This document shows positions 8,825 to 17,853 of a DNA stretch of 64,000 nt, one piece after another (positions within the stretch are counted from its first letter, which is position 1; each line of letters begins with the position of its first letter). Origin of the DNA: CAVQHY01 sp963712465. Its GTDB lineage: Bacteria; Actinomycetota; Thermoleophilia; Gaiellales; Gaiellaceae. The notes below the pieces were generated by a model. It worked only from the letters and a program-made list of their open reading frames with translations. It searched no databases and was not told where the DNA came from. Where the stretch lies: NCBI GenBank assembly GCA_963712465.1, contig CAVQHY010000004.1, positions 806,001 to 870,000 of the forward strand, read 5' to 3'. A program made the position numbers and the translations under genes.

Positions 8825-8827
8825 GGT
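8822..8827 (+). promoter_or_regulatory. -10 element of a putative leaderless promoter
   Basis: TAGGGT overlaps the preceding stop codon and ends six bases before GTG 8834, the same spacing as at 8088-8093. Confidence 0.42.
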
Positions 8828-8833
8828 TCGGCC

Positions 8834-9751
8834 GTGATCGAGACGGTGCTCGGCCCGGTCTCGGCCGAGCAGCTCGGCTGGACGTACGTGCACGAGCACG
8901 TCCTCACACGGCCACCCGCCTGGCGCGCCGACGAGGATCCGGACTTCGTACTCGACTCGCCCGATCGGAGCCTCGACGAGATCGAGCGCTTCCGTCGGGC
9001 GGGCGGCCGTACGCTCGTCGACGCCACCGCACGTGACTGGGGCCGCGACGCACGTGCCGTCGTCGAGATCGCTCGCCGAACGACAGTGCACATCGTCGCC
9101 GTGACGGGTTGGAATCGCGGCGACTACGGCGAGGAGGCGCTCCGCGCGAGGGAGGACGAGCTCGTCGGGATCATGCTCGCCGATCTCCGTGAAGGCATGG
9201 ACGGAACGGAGGCGCGCGCCGGCCTCGCCAAGCTCGGCACGAGCCTCGGCACGGTGCTGCCCGTGGAGGAGCGGATCGCCCGGGCCGTGGGCCGCGTGCA
9301 GGTCGAGACAGGCTGTCCGGTCATCACCCATACGACCGGCGGAACCATGGCGCCGGAGCAGCTCGACCTGCTCGACCAGCTCGGTGCCGACCTCTCTCGT
9401 GTGGCGCTGTCCCACATGGATCAGAACCTCGACTTCGCGCTCCTCGACGAGCTCTGCTCGCGCGGCGCCCACGTCGTCTTTGATGGCTGCTCGAAGACCA
9501 AGTACGCGCCGGACGCGGCACGGATCGAGATGCTCCGGCGCCTGGTGGATGCAGGGCACGAGGAGCGGTTGCTCGTGTCGGGCGACATGGGGCGCCGTTC
9601 GTACCTCCGAGCCTACGGCGGTGGGCCCGGCTTCGAGTACATCCTGCGCGACCTCGTTCCGCGGCTTCGTCGCGAGGGGTTCTCGGACGACCTGATCGAG
9701 ACGATCTTTGTTCGCAACCCGGCGCGCTGGCTCGATTGGCCCGGCGTCTAG
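8834..9751 (+). CDS. Phosphotriesterase-family metal-dependent hydrolase
   Basis: A 305-aa amidohydrolase-superfamily TIM barrel of the phosphotriesterase/PHP group, whose members act as lactonases or phosphotriesterases. The metal ligands are in order: YVHEHVL (HxH) near residue 20, the Lys of AKLGTS likely to be carbamylated, ITHTTGG, LSHMDQN and the Asp of VSGDMGRR. All expected ligands are present, so an active enzyme is likely, with a physiological lactone more probable than an organophosphate. Its stop and that of the convergent kinase share the palindrome CTAG (9748-9751). Confidence 0.85.
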   Translation: MIETVLGPVSAEQLGWTYVHEHVLTRPPAWRADEDPDFVLDSPDRSLDEIERFRRAGGRTLVDATARDWGRDARAVVEIARRTTVHIVAVTGWNRGDYGEEALRAREDELVGIMLADLREGMDGTEARAGLAKLGTSLGTVLPVEERIARAVGRVQVETGCPVITHTTGGTMAPEQLDLLDQLGADLSRVALSHMDQNLDFALLDELCSRGAHVVFDGCSKTKYAPDAARIEMLRRLVDAGHEERLLVSGDMGRRSYLRAYGGGPGFEYILRDLVPRLRREGFSDDLIETIFVRNPARWLDWPGV

Positions 9752-11250
9752 ATTCGCCGATTCCAGAGCGCCCGAAAGGCGGGGTCGAGGGCCGGGTAGA
9801 GGTCCTTGTACGTCTCGAGCAGCCCACGATAGCGCTCCGTCGCGGCAGGATCGGGGAGCACCACCGCGCCTCCGTGTGCCGCTGCCCGCGCGGCGTCCGC
9901 CAGGTCGTCGATCAGACCGGCGCCGACGCCCGCCGAGAGTGCCGCTCCCCAGCACGTCGTGCTCGACTCGACCAAGGGGACGAACGGCAGGTCGAGCACG
10001 TCGGATTTGATGCGCGTCCAGAGCGTGCTCGTCGCACCGCCGCCGATCACCCGGACTTCGGTCGGGGCGTAGCCGGCCTCGAGGCGGCGGGCCGCTTCGA
10101 GGTAGCAGGCGTACTCGTAGGCCACGCTCTCGAGCAGCGCGCGGTACAGGTGCTCACGACGGTGGCGCCAGGTGAGCCCGATCCAGGCGCCCGTGACGGC
10201 GGGCTCGTAGGGACAGACCCGGCCGCCGAAATGGGGGATGCAGATGAGCTCCTCACTCCCGGGTGGCAGCTCGGCGGCGCGGCGCTCGAGGCCATCGAGT
10301 CCCTCGGCGCCGGGGAAGGTCTCGAGGAACCAGCGATGTGTGAGTCCTGTTCCAGCTGTGTAGCCCTGCACGTGCCAGAGCCCCTCCACCCCGGACGCCA
10401 GACAGATCAGCACCTGCCCGTCGAGATCCGGGGCAAAGCCGGTGCCGCAGATGCCGACGTGGTCGGACGTCCCCGCCGTGTCGACGGTCACGCCAGGGTC
10501 GACCGCTCCGGCCCCTAGCCAGCCACACGGGCCGTCGCCCGGAGCCGCCACGAGCGGGATGCCCTCGCTCAGGCCGGTCCGTCTCGCGGACTCCCGGCTC
10601 AATCGGCCGACGACGGTGCCCGCGGCGACGACGGTCGGCGCGAGCTGGGCGTCGACGCCCCAGAGCTCGCAGAGCTCCGGCGCGACCTCGCCTGCGGGGA
10701 CGTCGAAGAGCCCGACGAACCCCGAGGACGAGCGGTCGACGGTCGCTGCGCCGGCGTTGTCGTCCCCCAGCCGCAGCGCGACGTACCCGGCCGCCATGAC
10801 GCAACGCGCGGACCGGGCGAAGCTCTCCGGCCGCTTGTCACGCCACCACGCCGCCTTCGGAGCGAGGTACGGCGTGAGACCGCCCAGGGCGAGCAGCCGC
10901 CGTCCGGCAGACGCCATCGCTCGATCGATGGAATCAGCCGCTCTCCCGTCGAGCCACGACAGGTGTGGCGAGACGGCACGGCCGTCGTCGTCGACGAGCA
11001 CGAGGCCGCCCATCTGCCCTGTGAGGCCGATCGCGGTGATCCCCGACGGGTCGATCTGCTCGCCGAGTCCACGGAGCGCCGCACAGGCGGAGTCGGTGAG
11101 CACGTCCGCCGGCTGCTCGGCCCAGCCCGGGGCAGGGTGAGACAGCTCGACCGGGACGGCGGTTTCCGCGACCTTACGTCCGTCCGGCGTAAAGGCGGCG
11201 GCGCGGGTTGCGGACGTCCCCGCGTCGATCCCGGCGAGAAGCTGGCGCAC
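9748..11250 (-). CDS. FGGY-family carbohydrate kinase (xylulokinase-like)
   Basis: A 500-aa sugar kinase with the actin-like ATPase fold. GIDAGTSATRAAAF is at the N-terminus, then LTGQMGGLVLVDDDG, SWLDGRA, the phosphate-2 loop VDTAGTSDH and the adenosine motif GGGATSTLWTRIKSDVLD. The C-terminal TTCWGAALSAGVGAG is characteristic of the family. I chose GTG 11250 over an in-frame start 102 bases upstream, because the longer form would run into the divergent SDR. Xylulose or another ketose is likely. The divergent SDR may convert a polyol to the ketose it phosphorylates. Confidence 0.88.
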   Translation of the reverse strand: MRQLLAGIDAGTSATRAAAFTPDGRKVAETAVPVELSHPAPGWAEQPADVLTDSACAALRGLGEQIDPSGITAIGLTGQMGGLVLVDDDGRAVSPHLSWLDGRAADSIDRAMASAGRRLLALGGLTPYLAPKAAWWRDKRPESFARSARCVMAAGYVALRLGDDNAGAATVDRSSSGFVGLFDVPAGEVAPELCELWGVDAQLAPTVVAAGTVVGRLSRESARRTGLSEGIPLVAAPGDGPCGWLGAGAVDPGVTVDTAGTSDHVGICGTGFAPDLDGQVLICLASGVEGLWHVQGYTAGTGLTHRWFLETFPGAEGLDGLERRAAELPPGSEELICIPHFGGRVCPYEPAVTGAWIGLTWRHRREHLYRALLESVAYEYACYLEAARRLEAGYAPTEVRVIGGGATSTLWTRIKSDVLDLPFVPLVESSTTCWGAALSAGVGAGLIDDLADAARAAAHGGAVVLPDPAATERYRGLLETYKDLYPALDPAFRALWNRRI

Positions 11251-11255
11251 GGCTG

Positions 11256-11261
11256 TATGGT
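11256..11261 (+). promoter_or_regulatory. -10 element of a putative leaderless promoter
   Basis: TATGGT lies eight bases before GTG 11270 in the 19-base gap between two divergent starts. Confidence 0.4.
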
Positions 11262-11269
11262 GCCGCGGC

Positions 11270-12043
11270 GTGGCGGGCAGCGGGCGTCTCGAGGGCAAAG
11301 TCGCCGTAGTCACCGGGGCGACGAGTGGGTTCGGCGAGGGGATCGCCCGCATGTTCGCCGCCGAGGGTGCCTCCCTCGTTCTCGGAGGGCGTCGGATTCC
11401 TGCAGCCGAGTCGCTGGTTTCCGAGCTGCGCGACGCGGGGGCCGAGGCCCATTTCGTCGCGGGGGATGTCGGCGACGAGTCGACCGCGGACGCTCTTGCC
11501 GGGGCCGCTTCCGACGCCTTCGGTCGTATTGACGTTCTCGTCCTGAACGCCGGAATCGGCCAGGTTGGCGTGGGTCCGTTCTGGAAGGTGTCGCCCGAGG
11601 ACTTCGATCAGGTCCTGAGGACGAACGTGCGCGGAGTCTTTCTCGGCGCCCGTGCGGCCGTGCCGCTCATGGAGCGAGGCGGCTCGATCGTCGTGATGGC
11701 GTCGATGTCGAGCTTCGTCGTCAACGAGGACGAGACGGTTTACAGCGCGAGCAAGGGGGCCGTCTTGCAGCTCACGCGGGGGATGGCGGGCGACCTCGCC
11801 TCGCGCGGCATCCGGGTGAACGCTCTCTGCCCGGGCGTCTGCGACACGCCGATGACGCGCTCGTGGATCGACGCGCAAACCGATCGGGCGGCTGCGGAGG
11901 CCGAGGCCCATACGTTTGCGCTGCTCGGTCGGATGGGCACCGTCGAGGAGATCGCCCGCGCAGCGCTCTTTTTTGGCTCGGACGAGTCGTCCTACTGCAC
12001 CGGCGCGACCCTTCTCGCCGACGGTGGCGCCACGATTCGTTAG
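11270..12043 (+). CDS. SDR-family oxidoreductase
   Basis: A 257-aa classical SDR with VTGATSGFGEG at the N-terminus, LNAGIG, the catalytic Ser in MASMSSF, the YSASKGA pair, and the C-terminal GATLLADGGATIR expected of the family. It is divergently transcribed from the FGGY kinase with 19 bases between starts. A polyol or hydroxyacid dehydrogenase feeding that kinase is a reasonable inference. The start is GTG 11270, supported by the adjacent -10-like TATGGT. Confidence 0.85.
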   Translation: MAGSGRLEGKVAVVTGATSGFGEGIARMFAAEGASLVLGGRRIPAAESLVSELRDAGAEAHFVAGDVGDESTADALAGAASDAFGRIDVLVLNAGIGQVGVGPFWKVSPEDFDQVLRTNVRGVFLGARAAVPLMERGGSIVVMASMSSFVVNEDETVYSASKGAVLQLTRGMAGDLASRGIRVNALCPGVCDTPMTRSWIDAQTDRAAAEAEAHTFALLGRMGTVEEIARAALFFGSDESSYCTGATLLADGGATIR

Positions 12044-12062
12044 CTTCGCCGCCTAACTTCTA

Positions 12063-12090
12063 TTGCCCTCCGGCGGTCACTGTGTTAGAT
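12063..12090 (+). promoter_or_regulatory. Possible promoter for the peptide ABC transporter operon
   Basis: TTGCCC (12063-12068) and TTAGAT (12085-12090) are separated by 16 bases in the 119-base gap before the binding-protein gene. Agreement with the consensus is moderate. Confidence 0.3.
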
Positions 12091-12162
12091 GACACCATCC
12101 GCCGCGGCTGCGGGACATGCCGGAGCGTCGCGCCGGCGGCACGACATGAGGAGGGCGTGAGG

Positions 12163-13893
12163 ATGCGGGAAGGTGAGGATCTTCGGGGCTCGGGCACGCA
12201 CGACGAGCTGCTGCGCCGACTTTTGACCCGGCGCGACGTGGTGCGCGGCGGAGCGACGGCTGCGGGCGCGCTCGGCGTCGGCTGGCTGCTCGCCGCCTGC
12301 GGTGGGGGCGGCGGTGGCGAAGAGGCCGCGGCTCCACCACCACCGGCAGAGACGGGAGGTGCGGCCACGGCGGCCGTCCCGGCCGGCGGCGGCGCTGAGA
12401 TCGACACGATGGCGTGGGCGATCAACGGCGAGGCCGTGGCGATGGACTACGCGCTCGCATACGACTTCAACACGAACTGCGCGGTGACGAACATCACCGA
12501 GCCGCTCCTTCGCTTCGACCCGTCTGGGCAGCTCGTGCCGAACCTGGCCACGGCATGGGAGCAGGTCGACCCGTCGACGCTCACGATCACGCTCCGTGAG
12601 GGCGTGAAGTTCCACGACGGGACAGACATGACCGCCGACGACGTCGCCTTCAGCCTCAACCGCCACCGCGACCCGGATGTCGGCTCGTACCTCGCCACCT
12701 TCCACGAACGCGTCAAGGACGTCACGGCGACCGGCCCGCTCGAGGTGACCGTGACCATGACGAAGCCGGACGCGATCTTCCTCTACGCGATGGGGACGAT
12801 GGCTGGCGCAGTCGCCTCGAAGGCGTTCATCGAGGCGAACGGCAAGAAGGTCGGCACGCCGGAGGTCGGAATCATCGGCACCGGGCCTTACACGTTCACC
12901 TCGTGGACGAAGGGTCAGGAGATCGTCCTCGACCGGTTCGACGACTACTGGAACACGGAGCGGGCACGTGCCGTCAAGCAGTTCGTCGTGAAGATCATCC
13001 TCGACGAGGCGACGATCGTGCAGGCGCTCGGCACGGGCGAGATCGACGGCGTCTTCGGGACGGCGCTGTCCGGGAAGAGCGTTCAGGGGCTCTCCGGCTT
13101 CGACAACGTCAAGGTCTACCGGGCCCCCTCGTACCAGATCCACTACCTCGCGCTCAACACCAAGCAGCCCCCGTTCGACGATCCGCGCGTGCGCCAGGCC
13201 CTCTCCTATGCGATCGACAAGGCGGGGCTCCTCGAATCGACCTGGGGCGGGATCGGCTCGCTCGACAACAAGTCGCCGTCGCCGCCCGCAATGTGGACGT
13301 ACGAGCAGGACACGTTCCAGCAGGCCTACGACGCCCTTCCCGCGTTCGACCTCGACCTCGACAAGGCGAAGGCGCTGATCAAGGAGGCCGGCGCCGAGGG
13401 AGCGAAGGGGGACATCCTCAACTCGCTGCCGTTCGACGCCGAGCAGGCCGTCGCGATTCAGGCGGCGGCGAAGGAGATCGGCCTCGATCTCACGCCGAGA
13501 AAGGTCGAGTACACGGAGAAGATCGCCGAGGAGTTCGCCGGCGAGCCGAAGCGCAAGTACGCGATGACCGTCACGCAGTGGGGATCCGACATCCCCGACC
13601 CTGCGGGCAACCTCTCCATCCTCCTCTACTCGAAGAACCTCGTCACGAACAACTCCGTCTACACCAACCCCAAGGTCGACGAGCTGTTCGACAAGCAGCG
13701 CGAGACGGTCGATCCAGCGGAGCGCGCGAAGTACCTGACGGAGGCGCAGGCGCTGGTCGTGGCCGACCAGCCGCTCGTGGTCTTCTACACGCCGGACGCG
13801 CTGATGGCGCTGAACACCCGCCTCGGCGGATACCAGATTCGCCCGCTCACCTACTGGGATCCGTTCGCGGCGGACTTCAGCGGCTCGGCGTGA
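12163..13893 (+). CDS. Peptide/opine-type ABC transporter substrate-binding lipoprotein (SBP family 5)
   Basis: A 576-aa extracellular binding protein of the DppA/OppA family. The N-terminus has a twin-arginine-like LTRRDVVRGG, a hydrophobic stretch and the lipobox LLAAC, so it is probably a Tat-exported lipoprotein. The mature protein opens with a Gly/Ala/Pro linker. Typical family text follows: LREGVKFHDGTDMTADDVAFS, GTGPYTFTSWTKGQ and DDPRVRQALSYAIDK. ATG 12163 was chosen for the AGGAGG eight bases upstream (12149-12154). It heads an operon with an M28 peptidase, two permeases and two ATPases. The ligand may be a peptide, a glycoside or another cationic solute. Confidence 0.92.
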   Translation: MREGEDLRGSGTHDELLRRLLTRRDVVRGGATAAGALGVGWLLAACGGGGGGEEAAAPPPPAETGGAATAAVPAGGGAEIDTMAWAINGEAVAMDYALAYDFNTNCAVTNITEPLLRFDPSGQLVPNLATAWEQVDPSTLTITLREGVKFHDGTDMTADDVAFSLNRHRDPDVGSYLATFHERVKDVTATGPLEVTVTMTKPDAIFLYAMGTMAGAVASKAFIEANGKKVGTPEVGIIGTGPYTFTSWTKGQEIVLDRFDDYWNTERARAVKQFVVKIILDEATIVQALGTGEIDGVFGTALSGKSVQGLSGFDNVKVYRAPSYQIHYLALNTKQPPFDDPRVRQALSYAIDKAGLLESTWGGIGSLDNKSPSPPAMWTYEQDTFQQAYDALPAFDLDLDKAKALIKEAGAEGAKGDILNSLPFDAEQAVAIQAAAKEIGLDLTPRKVEYTEKIAEEFAGEPKRKYAMTVTQWGSDIPDPAGNLSILLYSKNLVTNNSVYTNPKVDELFDKQRETVDPAERAKYLTEAQALVVADQPLVVFYTPDALMALNTRLGGYQIRPLTYWDPFAADFSGSA

Positions 13894-15032
13894 GCCAGGA
13901 GAGCCTTCCCGAGAGGGTCATTCGCGAGCTCTCGGTAGGCATCGGCCCGCGGCTCGGTGGGAGCGAAGGCTCCCACCGAGCCCGGGACGTCATTGCCGAG
14001 CTTCTCGGCGAGCTCGGGCTCGACGTCCGGCTACAGCGGTTCGTCTACGTCGGCTGGGAGTACGAGCGCAAGCCCACGACCGAGCTTCGCACCCCAGTCT
14101 CCGAGACGCTCGCGTGCGCGCCGGCAGCGTTCAGCCAGGCGAGCGAGGGTCCGGTCGAGGGCTCCGTCTGGCTAGACGGGAAGGTCACGATTATCCCAGA
14201 GCTCTTCGAGATGACTCGCCTGGCCGTCGGCGAGGGCGGCGAGCGCCGGGCGGCGCTCCTCGTTCCGCCGCTTCCCGGCCCGCCGTACCCGCTCCCGCTG
14301 GCTCAGCGGACGACCGCGGAGCCGACGGTGTACATCTCGAAGGAGGCCGGCGATCGCATCGAGGCGCTGCTTCGCGAGGGCGAGGTCACCGTCCGCCTCG
14401 AGACGTTCGGACGCCACGTGCCCGGGACGGTCGACTGGAACGTGATCGGCAGGCTGCCCGGCGAGAGCGAAGAGACGATCGTCGTCTCGAGCCACTACGA
14501 CACGGCGGTCGACTGCCCGGGGGCGATGGACAACGCCTCTGGTGTGGGCGCGATGGCCGAGATCGCCCGCCGTGTGCGGGAGCGCGGTGCCAGGCACACA
14601 TTCGAGTTCATCGCGTTCGCCGCCGAGGAGTTCATGCTTATCGGCTCCGAGCACTTCGTCGAAGAGCTGGCGCGAACCGGCGAGATCACGAAGTACAAGG
14701 GCGTCGTGAACTTCGATCCGCTCGGGCCGGGGGACACGCTCGAGGTCTGGGTCGGGCCCGAGTTCCTGCGCGGGAAGGTCGACCGGATCCTCGGCGAGCT
14801 CGGCGTCTTCGACCGCCACCCGGTCGTGTACCGCGAGCCGAAGACCGGCTCCGACCACTATCCGTTCTGGCTCCGCGGCGTCCCGGTGTGCTTCCCGATC
14901 TTCATGCCGCCGCCACACGTCTACCATCAGCCTTCCGACACGATCGAGATCGTCGACGCGACCAAGCTCGCCACGATCATCGACATCGTCGACGCCGTCG
15001 CGCAGGAGCTCGACCGCCGCCCCGCCTCGTAG
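13890..15032 (+). CDS. M28-family zinc aminopeptidase
   Basis: A 380-aa peptidase with the co-catalytic zinc set in order: SSHYDTAVDCPGAMDNASG (His and Asp), AAEEFMLIGSEHF (catalytic Glu and ligand Glu), NFDPLGPGD (Asp) and PHVYHQPSDT (last His). The opening IGPRLGGSEGSHRARD matches the usual N-terminus, so the start is near GTG 13890, which overlaps the binding-protein stop. No signal peptide is seen, so it acts in the cytoplasm. Its place between binding protein and permeases suggests it hydrolyses an imported peptide or amide. Confidence 0.88.
   Translation: MSQESLPERVIRELSVGIGPRLGGSEGSHRARDVIAELLGELGLDVRLQRFVYVGWEYERKPTTELRTPVSETLACAPAAFSQASEGPVEGSVWLDGKVTIIPELFEMTRLAVGEGGERRAALLVPPLPGPPYPLPLAQRTTAEPTVYISKEAGDRIEALLREGEVTVRLETFGRHVPGTVDWNVIGRLPGESEETIVVSSHYDTAVDCPGAMDNASGVGAMAEIARRVRERGARHTFEFIAFAAEEFMLIGSEHFVEELARTGEITKYKGVVNFDPLGPGDTLEVWVGPEFLRGKVDRILGELGVFDRHPVVYREPKTGSDHYPFWLRGVPVCFPIFMPPPHVYHQPSDTIEIVDATKLATIIDIVDAVAQELDRRPAS
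13951..13982 (+). other. Perfect 14-bp stem-loop inside the start of the M28 gene
   Basis: Bases 13951-13964 and 13969-13982 are exact reverse complements around a four-base loop GAAG. It lies 58 bases after the binding-protein stop and within codons 21-31 of the peptidase gene, and has no T-run. It could stabilise or attenuate the mRNA to favour the binding protein. Confidence 0.7.
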
Positions 15033-15983
15033 GTGCTCGTCTACGTCGTCAGAAGGCTGCTCTGGGCGATTCCGCTCCTTCTCATCACCTCCTTCATCGT
15101 CTTCTCCTTCGTTCACCTTGCGCCCGGAAGCCCAGAGCAGATCATCCTCGGCGGTCACAACGTCGACCAAGAGACGCTCCAGTCCATCCGCGACCGCTAC
15201 CGCCTCGACGATCCGTTTCTCGTCCAGTACTGGACCTGGCTCAAGAACGCTCTGAGCGGCGATCTCGGCGAGTCGATCGTCTTTCGCGACTCGGTCGCGA
15301 ATGTCGTCGTCCCGCGGATCCTGCCAACGGTCGAGCTGGCTGTGTACGCCCTATTCTTGATTGCCGTTTTCGGGCTCTCCTCCGGGATCGCGAGCGGACT
15401 CAGGCGCGGGAGCTCGCTCGACACGACGGTGTCGGGGGTCACGCTCGTCGGCTCGTCGATCTCGACCTACGTCTCCGGCATCCTCCTGATCGCGGTCTTC
15501 GCGGTGGCTCTCGGCTGGTTCCCGGTCTTCGGCCTCGGCGAGCCCGGCCTCGACCGCATCTACCACCTGACCCTGCCCGCGATCGCCCTCGCGGTGGCGC
15601 TCACGGCCCTCGTCTCCCGCTCCACCCGGGCCTCGCTCGCCCAGACGCTCGACCAGGAGTTCGTGGAAACCGCGCGCAGCCGCGGGTTTACCGAGCGACG
15701 CGTGATCGGAAAGCACGCGCTGCGAAACGCGCTCATCCCGGTGCTGACGATCACCGGGCTCGTCTTCGGCTTCCTCATCTCGGGCTCGATTCTCGTCGAG
15801 TTCACGTTCGGGCTGAACGGGCTCGGCTCGCTCCTCATCCAGGCCGTTCGCACGCAGGACTTCGCGGTCGTCCAGGCGGTCACGCTTCTCTTCACGGCGA
15901 CGTTCATCTTTATCAACCTCGGCGTCGACATCCTCTACGCCGTCGTCGACCCGCGGGTCAGGCTCGGACGGGAGCAGGGCTGA
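15033..15983 (+). CDS. Dipeptide-type ABC transporter permease (DppB-like)
   Basis: A 316-aa inner-membrane permease with six predicted hydrophobic segments. The first is RRLLWAIPLLLITSFIVFSF, followed by the DppB signature LAPGSPEQIILG. The cytoplasmic EAA-type loop reads EFVETARSRGFTERRVIGKH, which docks the ATPases. The GTG start abuts the peptidase stop with no gap. It pairs with the DppC-like gene two bases downstream. Confidence 0.92.
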   Translation: MLVYVVRRLLWAIPLLLITSFIVFSFVHLAPGSPEQIILGGHNVDQETLQSIRDRYRLDDPFLVQYWTWLKNALSGDLGESIVFRDSVANVVVPRILPTVELAVYALFLIAVFGLSSGIASGLRRGSSLDTTVSGVTLVGSSISTYVSGILLIAVFAVALGWFPVFGLGEPGLDRIYHLTLPAIALAVALTALVSRSTRASLAQTLDQEFVETARSRGFTERRVIGKHALRNALIPVLTITGLVFGFLISGSILVEFTFGLNGLGSLLIQAVRTQDFAVVQAVTLLFTATFIFINLGVDILYAVVDPRVRLGREQG

Positions 15984-15984
15984 G

Positions 15985-16848
15985 ATGGCAGTCCCAGCTC
16001 CGGCAGTTCCTCCCGTCTACCGCCGCCGTCTGATCCCCCGCATCGACGCTCCGGCAGTCGCGATCATCGCGGGGCTCGTCATCCTCCTGCTCGTCCTCGT
16101 CGCCGTCTTCGCGCCGCTGATCGCCCCGTACGACCCTAACGCCGTCGACCTGTCGGACGCGCTCGCACCGCCGAGCTCCGCCCACCCGCTCGGCACAGAC
16201 GCTTCCGGCCGGGACATCCTTTCGCGCCTGATCTACGGGACGCGTCTCAGCCTCCTCGGCCCGCTCCTCGTCGTCGGGCTCTCGACGCTCGTCGGGGTGC
16301 CGCTCGGGCTTCTCGGCGGGTACCGGGGCGGCTGGGTCGACGGAGTTCTCGGCCGTGTCTGGGACGTCCTCTTCGCTTTCCCGCCGCTTCTTCTCGCGAT
16401 CGTCATCGTCGCGGCCTTCGGCGCGGGTTTCTGGACCTCGACCATCGCCATCGCGATCGTCTACGTACCGCTGATGGCGCGGGTCGTTCGGGGGGTGGTG
16501 CTCCCGGAGCGCGAGCGTGCCTATGTCGACGCCTGCAAGGTCCAGGGCATGAGCTCGCTGCGCGTCGCAGCGGGGCACGTGCTGCCGAACGTCTCGCCGA
16601 CGATCACCGCTCAGTCGACGCTCAACTTCGGCTACGCGCTCCTCGATCTCGCTGGGCTCGCGTTTCTCGGCCTCGGCGTCCAGCCGCCGACCGCCGACTG
16701 GGGCCAGATGCTCTCGGCCGGCCGCCAGAGCCTCATCCTCCACTCCTACAGCGAGGTGATCTCGGCCTCGTTCATGATCGCGATCACCGTCGTCTCCTTC
16801 AACGTCCTCGGGGACGCGCTGCTCGACCGGGCACACAGGCAGCGATGA
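15985..16848 (+). CDS. Dipeptide-type ABC transporter permease (DppC-like)
   Basis: A 287-aa permease. The first membrane helix (about residues 25-50) is followed by APLIAPYDPNAVD and HPLGTDASGRDILSRLIYGT, both hallmarks of DppC/OppC proteins. The EAA loop reads YVDACKVQGMSSLRVAAGH. With the preceding gene it forms the heterodimeric channel. Its stop overlaps the ATG of the first ATPase by four bases (ATGA). Confidence 0.93.
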   Translation: MAVPAPAVPPVYRRRLIPRIDAPAVAIIAGLVILLLVLVAVFAPLIAPYDPNAVDLSDALAPPSSAHPLGTDASGRDILSRLIYGTRLSLLGPLLVVGLSTLVGVPLGLLGGYRGGWVDGVLGRVWDVLFAFPPLLLAIVIVAAFGAGFWTSTIAIAIVYVPLMARVVRGVVLPERERAYVDACKVQGMSSLRVAAGHVLPNVSPTITAQSTLNFGYALLDLAGLAFLGLGVQPPTADWGQMLSAGRQSLILHSYSEVISASFMIAITVVSFNVLGDALLDRAHRQR

Positions 16849-17853
16849 CACAGCCTCTCCTCGAGCTCAGATCCGTGACAACGGAACTCGAGATCCAGGG
16901 CGCTCACTGGCCGGTCGTCAGCGATGTCAGCTTCACGATCGGCCGTGGCGAGGTCGTCGGGCTCGTCGGAGAATCGGGAAGCGGGAAGTCCATGACCGCG
17001 CGCACGATCCTCCGCCTGCTACCTGCGTCTGCCCGCTCCAGTGGTCAGGTGCTCCTCGACGGTGTCGATCTCCAGACTCTCCCCCGCAACGGAATCCGCG
17101 CCGTTCGCGCTCGTCGGGTGGCGATGATCTTCCAGGATCCGCGAGCCCACATCGATCCTCTGTACCCGAACGGCGACCACCTGACCGAGGGCCTTCGCGT
17201 CCACGGGGGGCTCTCCCGCGCGAGAGCCGCGCGCGCGGGCTCTCGAGCTTCTCGCCGACGTTGGCATCCCCGACGGCGAGCGGGTCATGCGCGCGTATCC
17301 GAGCGAGCTCTCGGGCGGGATGCTGCAGCGGGTGATGATCGCGGGCGCTCTTGCAGCGGACCCGGAGCTCCTGATCGCCGACGAGCCGACGACCGCACTC
17401 GACGTGACGATCCAGGCCGAGATCGTCGCGATCTTCGACAGTCTTCGCCGGGAGCGCCACCTGGCGATGCTGTTCATCACGCACGACCTCGAGCTGGCGT
17501 CGGCCATCTGCGACCGCGTGCTGGTCATGTACGCAGGCCGTGTGATGGAGGAGCAGCCGACGGCACAGCTCTTCATCCAGCCCCTCCACCCGTACACGGC
17601 GGGCCTCCTCGAGGCGCGGCCGACGATCGAGGCGCGACACGAACGACTCACCGTGATTCCCGGCCGGCCGCCCACACCCGTCGAAGCCCCGGCGGGGTGC
17701 CCCTTCCATCCGCGCTGCGTCTACGCGGAGCAGGCCTGTGCCATCCAGGCTCCGCCGCTTCGACGGATCGGCTCCGATGCTTCTTCGGCCTGTCGGCGCA
17801 CGGAGGAGATCCGCGACGACCTGAGACCTGATCCGGTGGCGAGCCGTGCCTGA
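16845..17853 (+). pseudogene. Dipeptide-type ABC transporter ATPase (DppD-like), one frameshift
   Basis: The N-terminal half is read from ATG 16845 and contains Walker A GESGSGKS and the Q-loop FQDPRAH. The C-terminal half is in the next frame and contains LSGGMLQR, Walker B LLIADEPTTALD, the switch ITHD and a C-terminal CPFHPRCVYAEQAC cluster typical of oligopeptide ATPases. The frame changes within the GCGCGCGCGGG run at about 17228-17240. Dropping one base restores RALELLADVGIPDGERV across the joint. Every ATPase motif is kept, so either the base is a sequence error or the gene was lost very recently. Confidence 0.82.

Noticed and set aside
9748..11352. FGGY kinase starting at 11352
   Set aside because: The extra 34 residues lack kinase similarity and would overlap the divergent SDR start by 83 bases.
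11863..12162. Upstream extension of the peptide-binding lipoprotein
   Set aside because: It overlaps the SDR coding region, and the signal peptide, lipobox and AGGAGG fix the start at ATG 12163.
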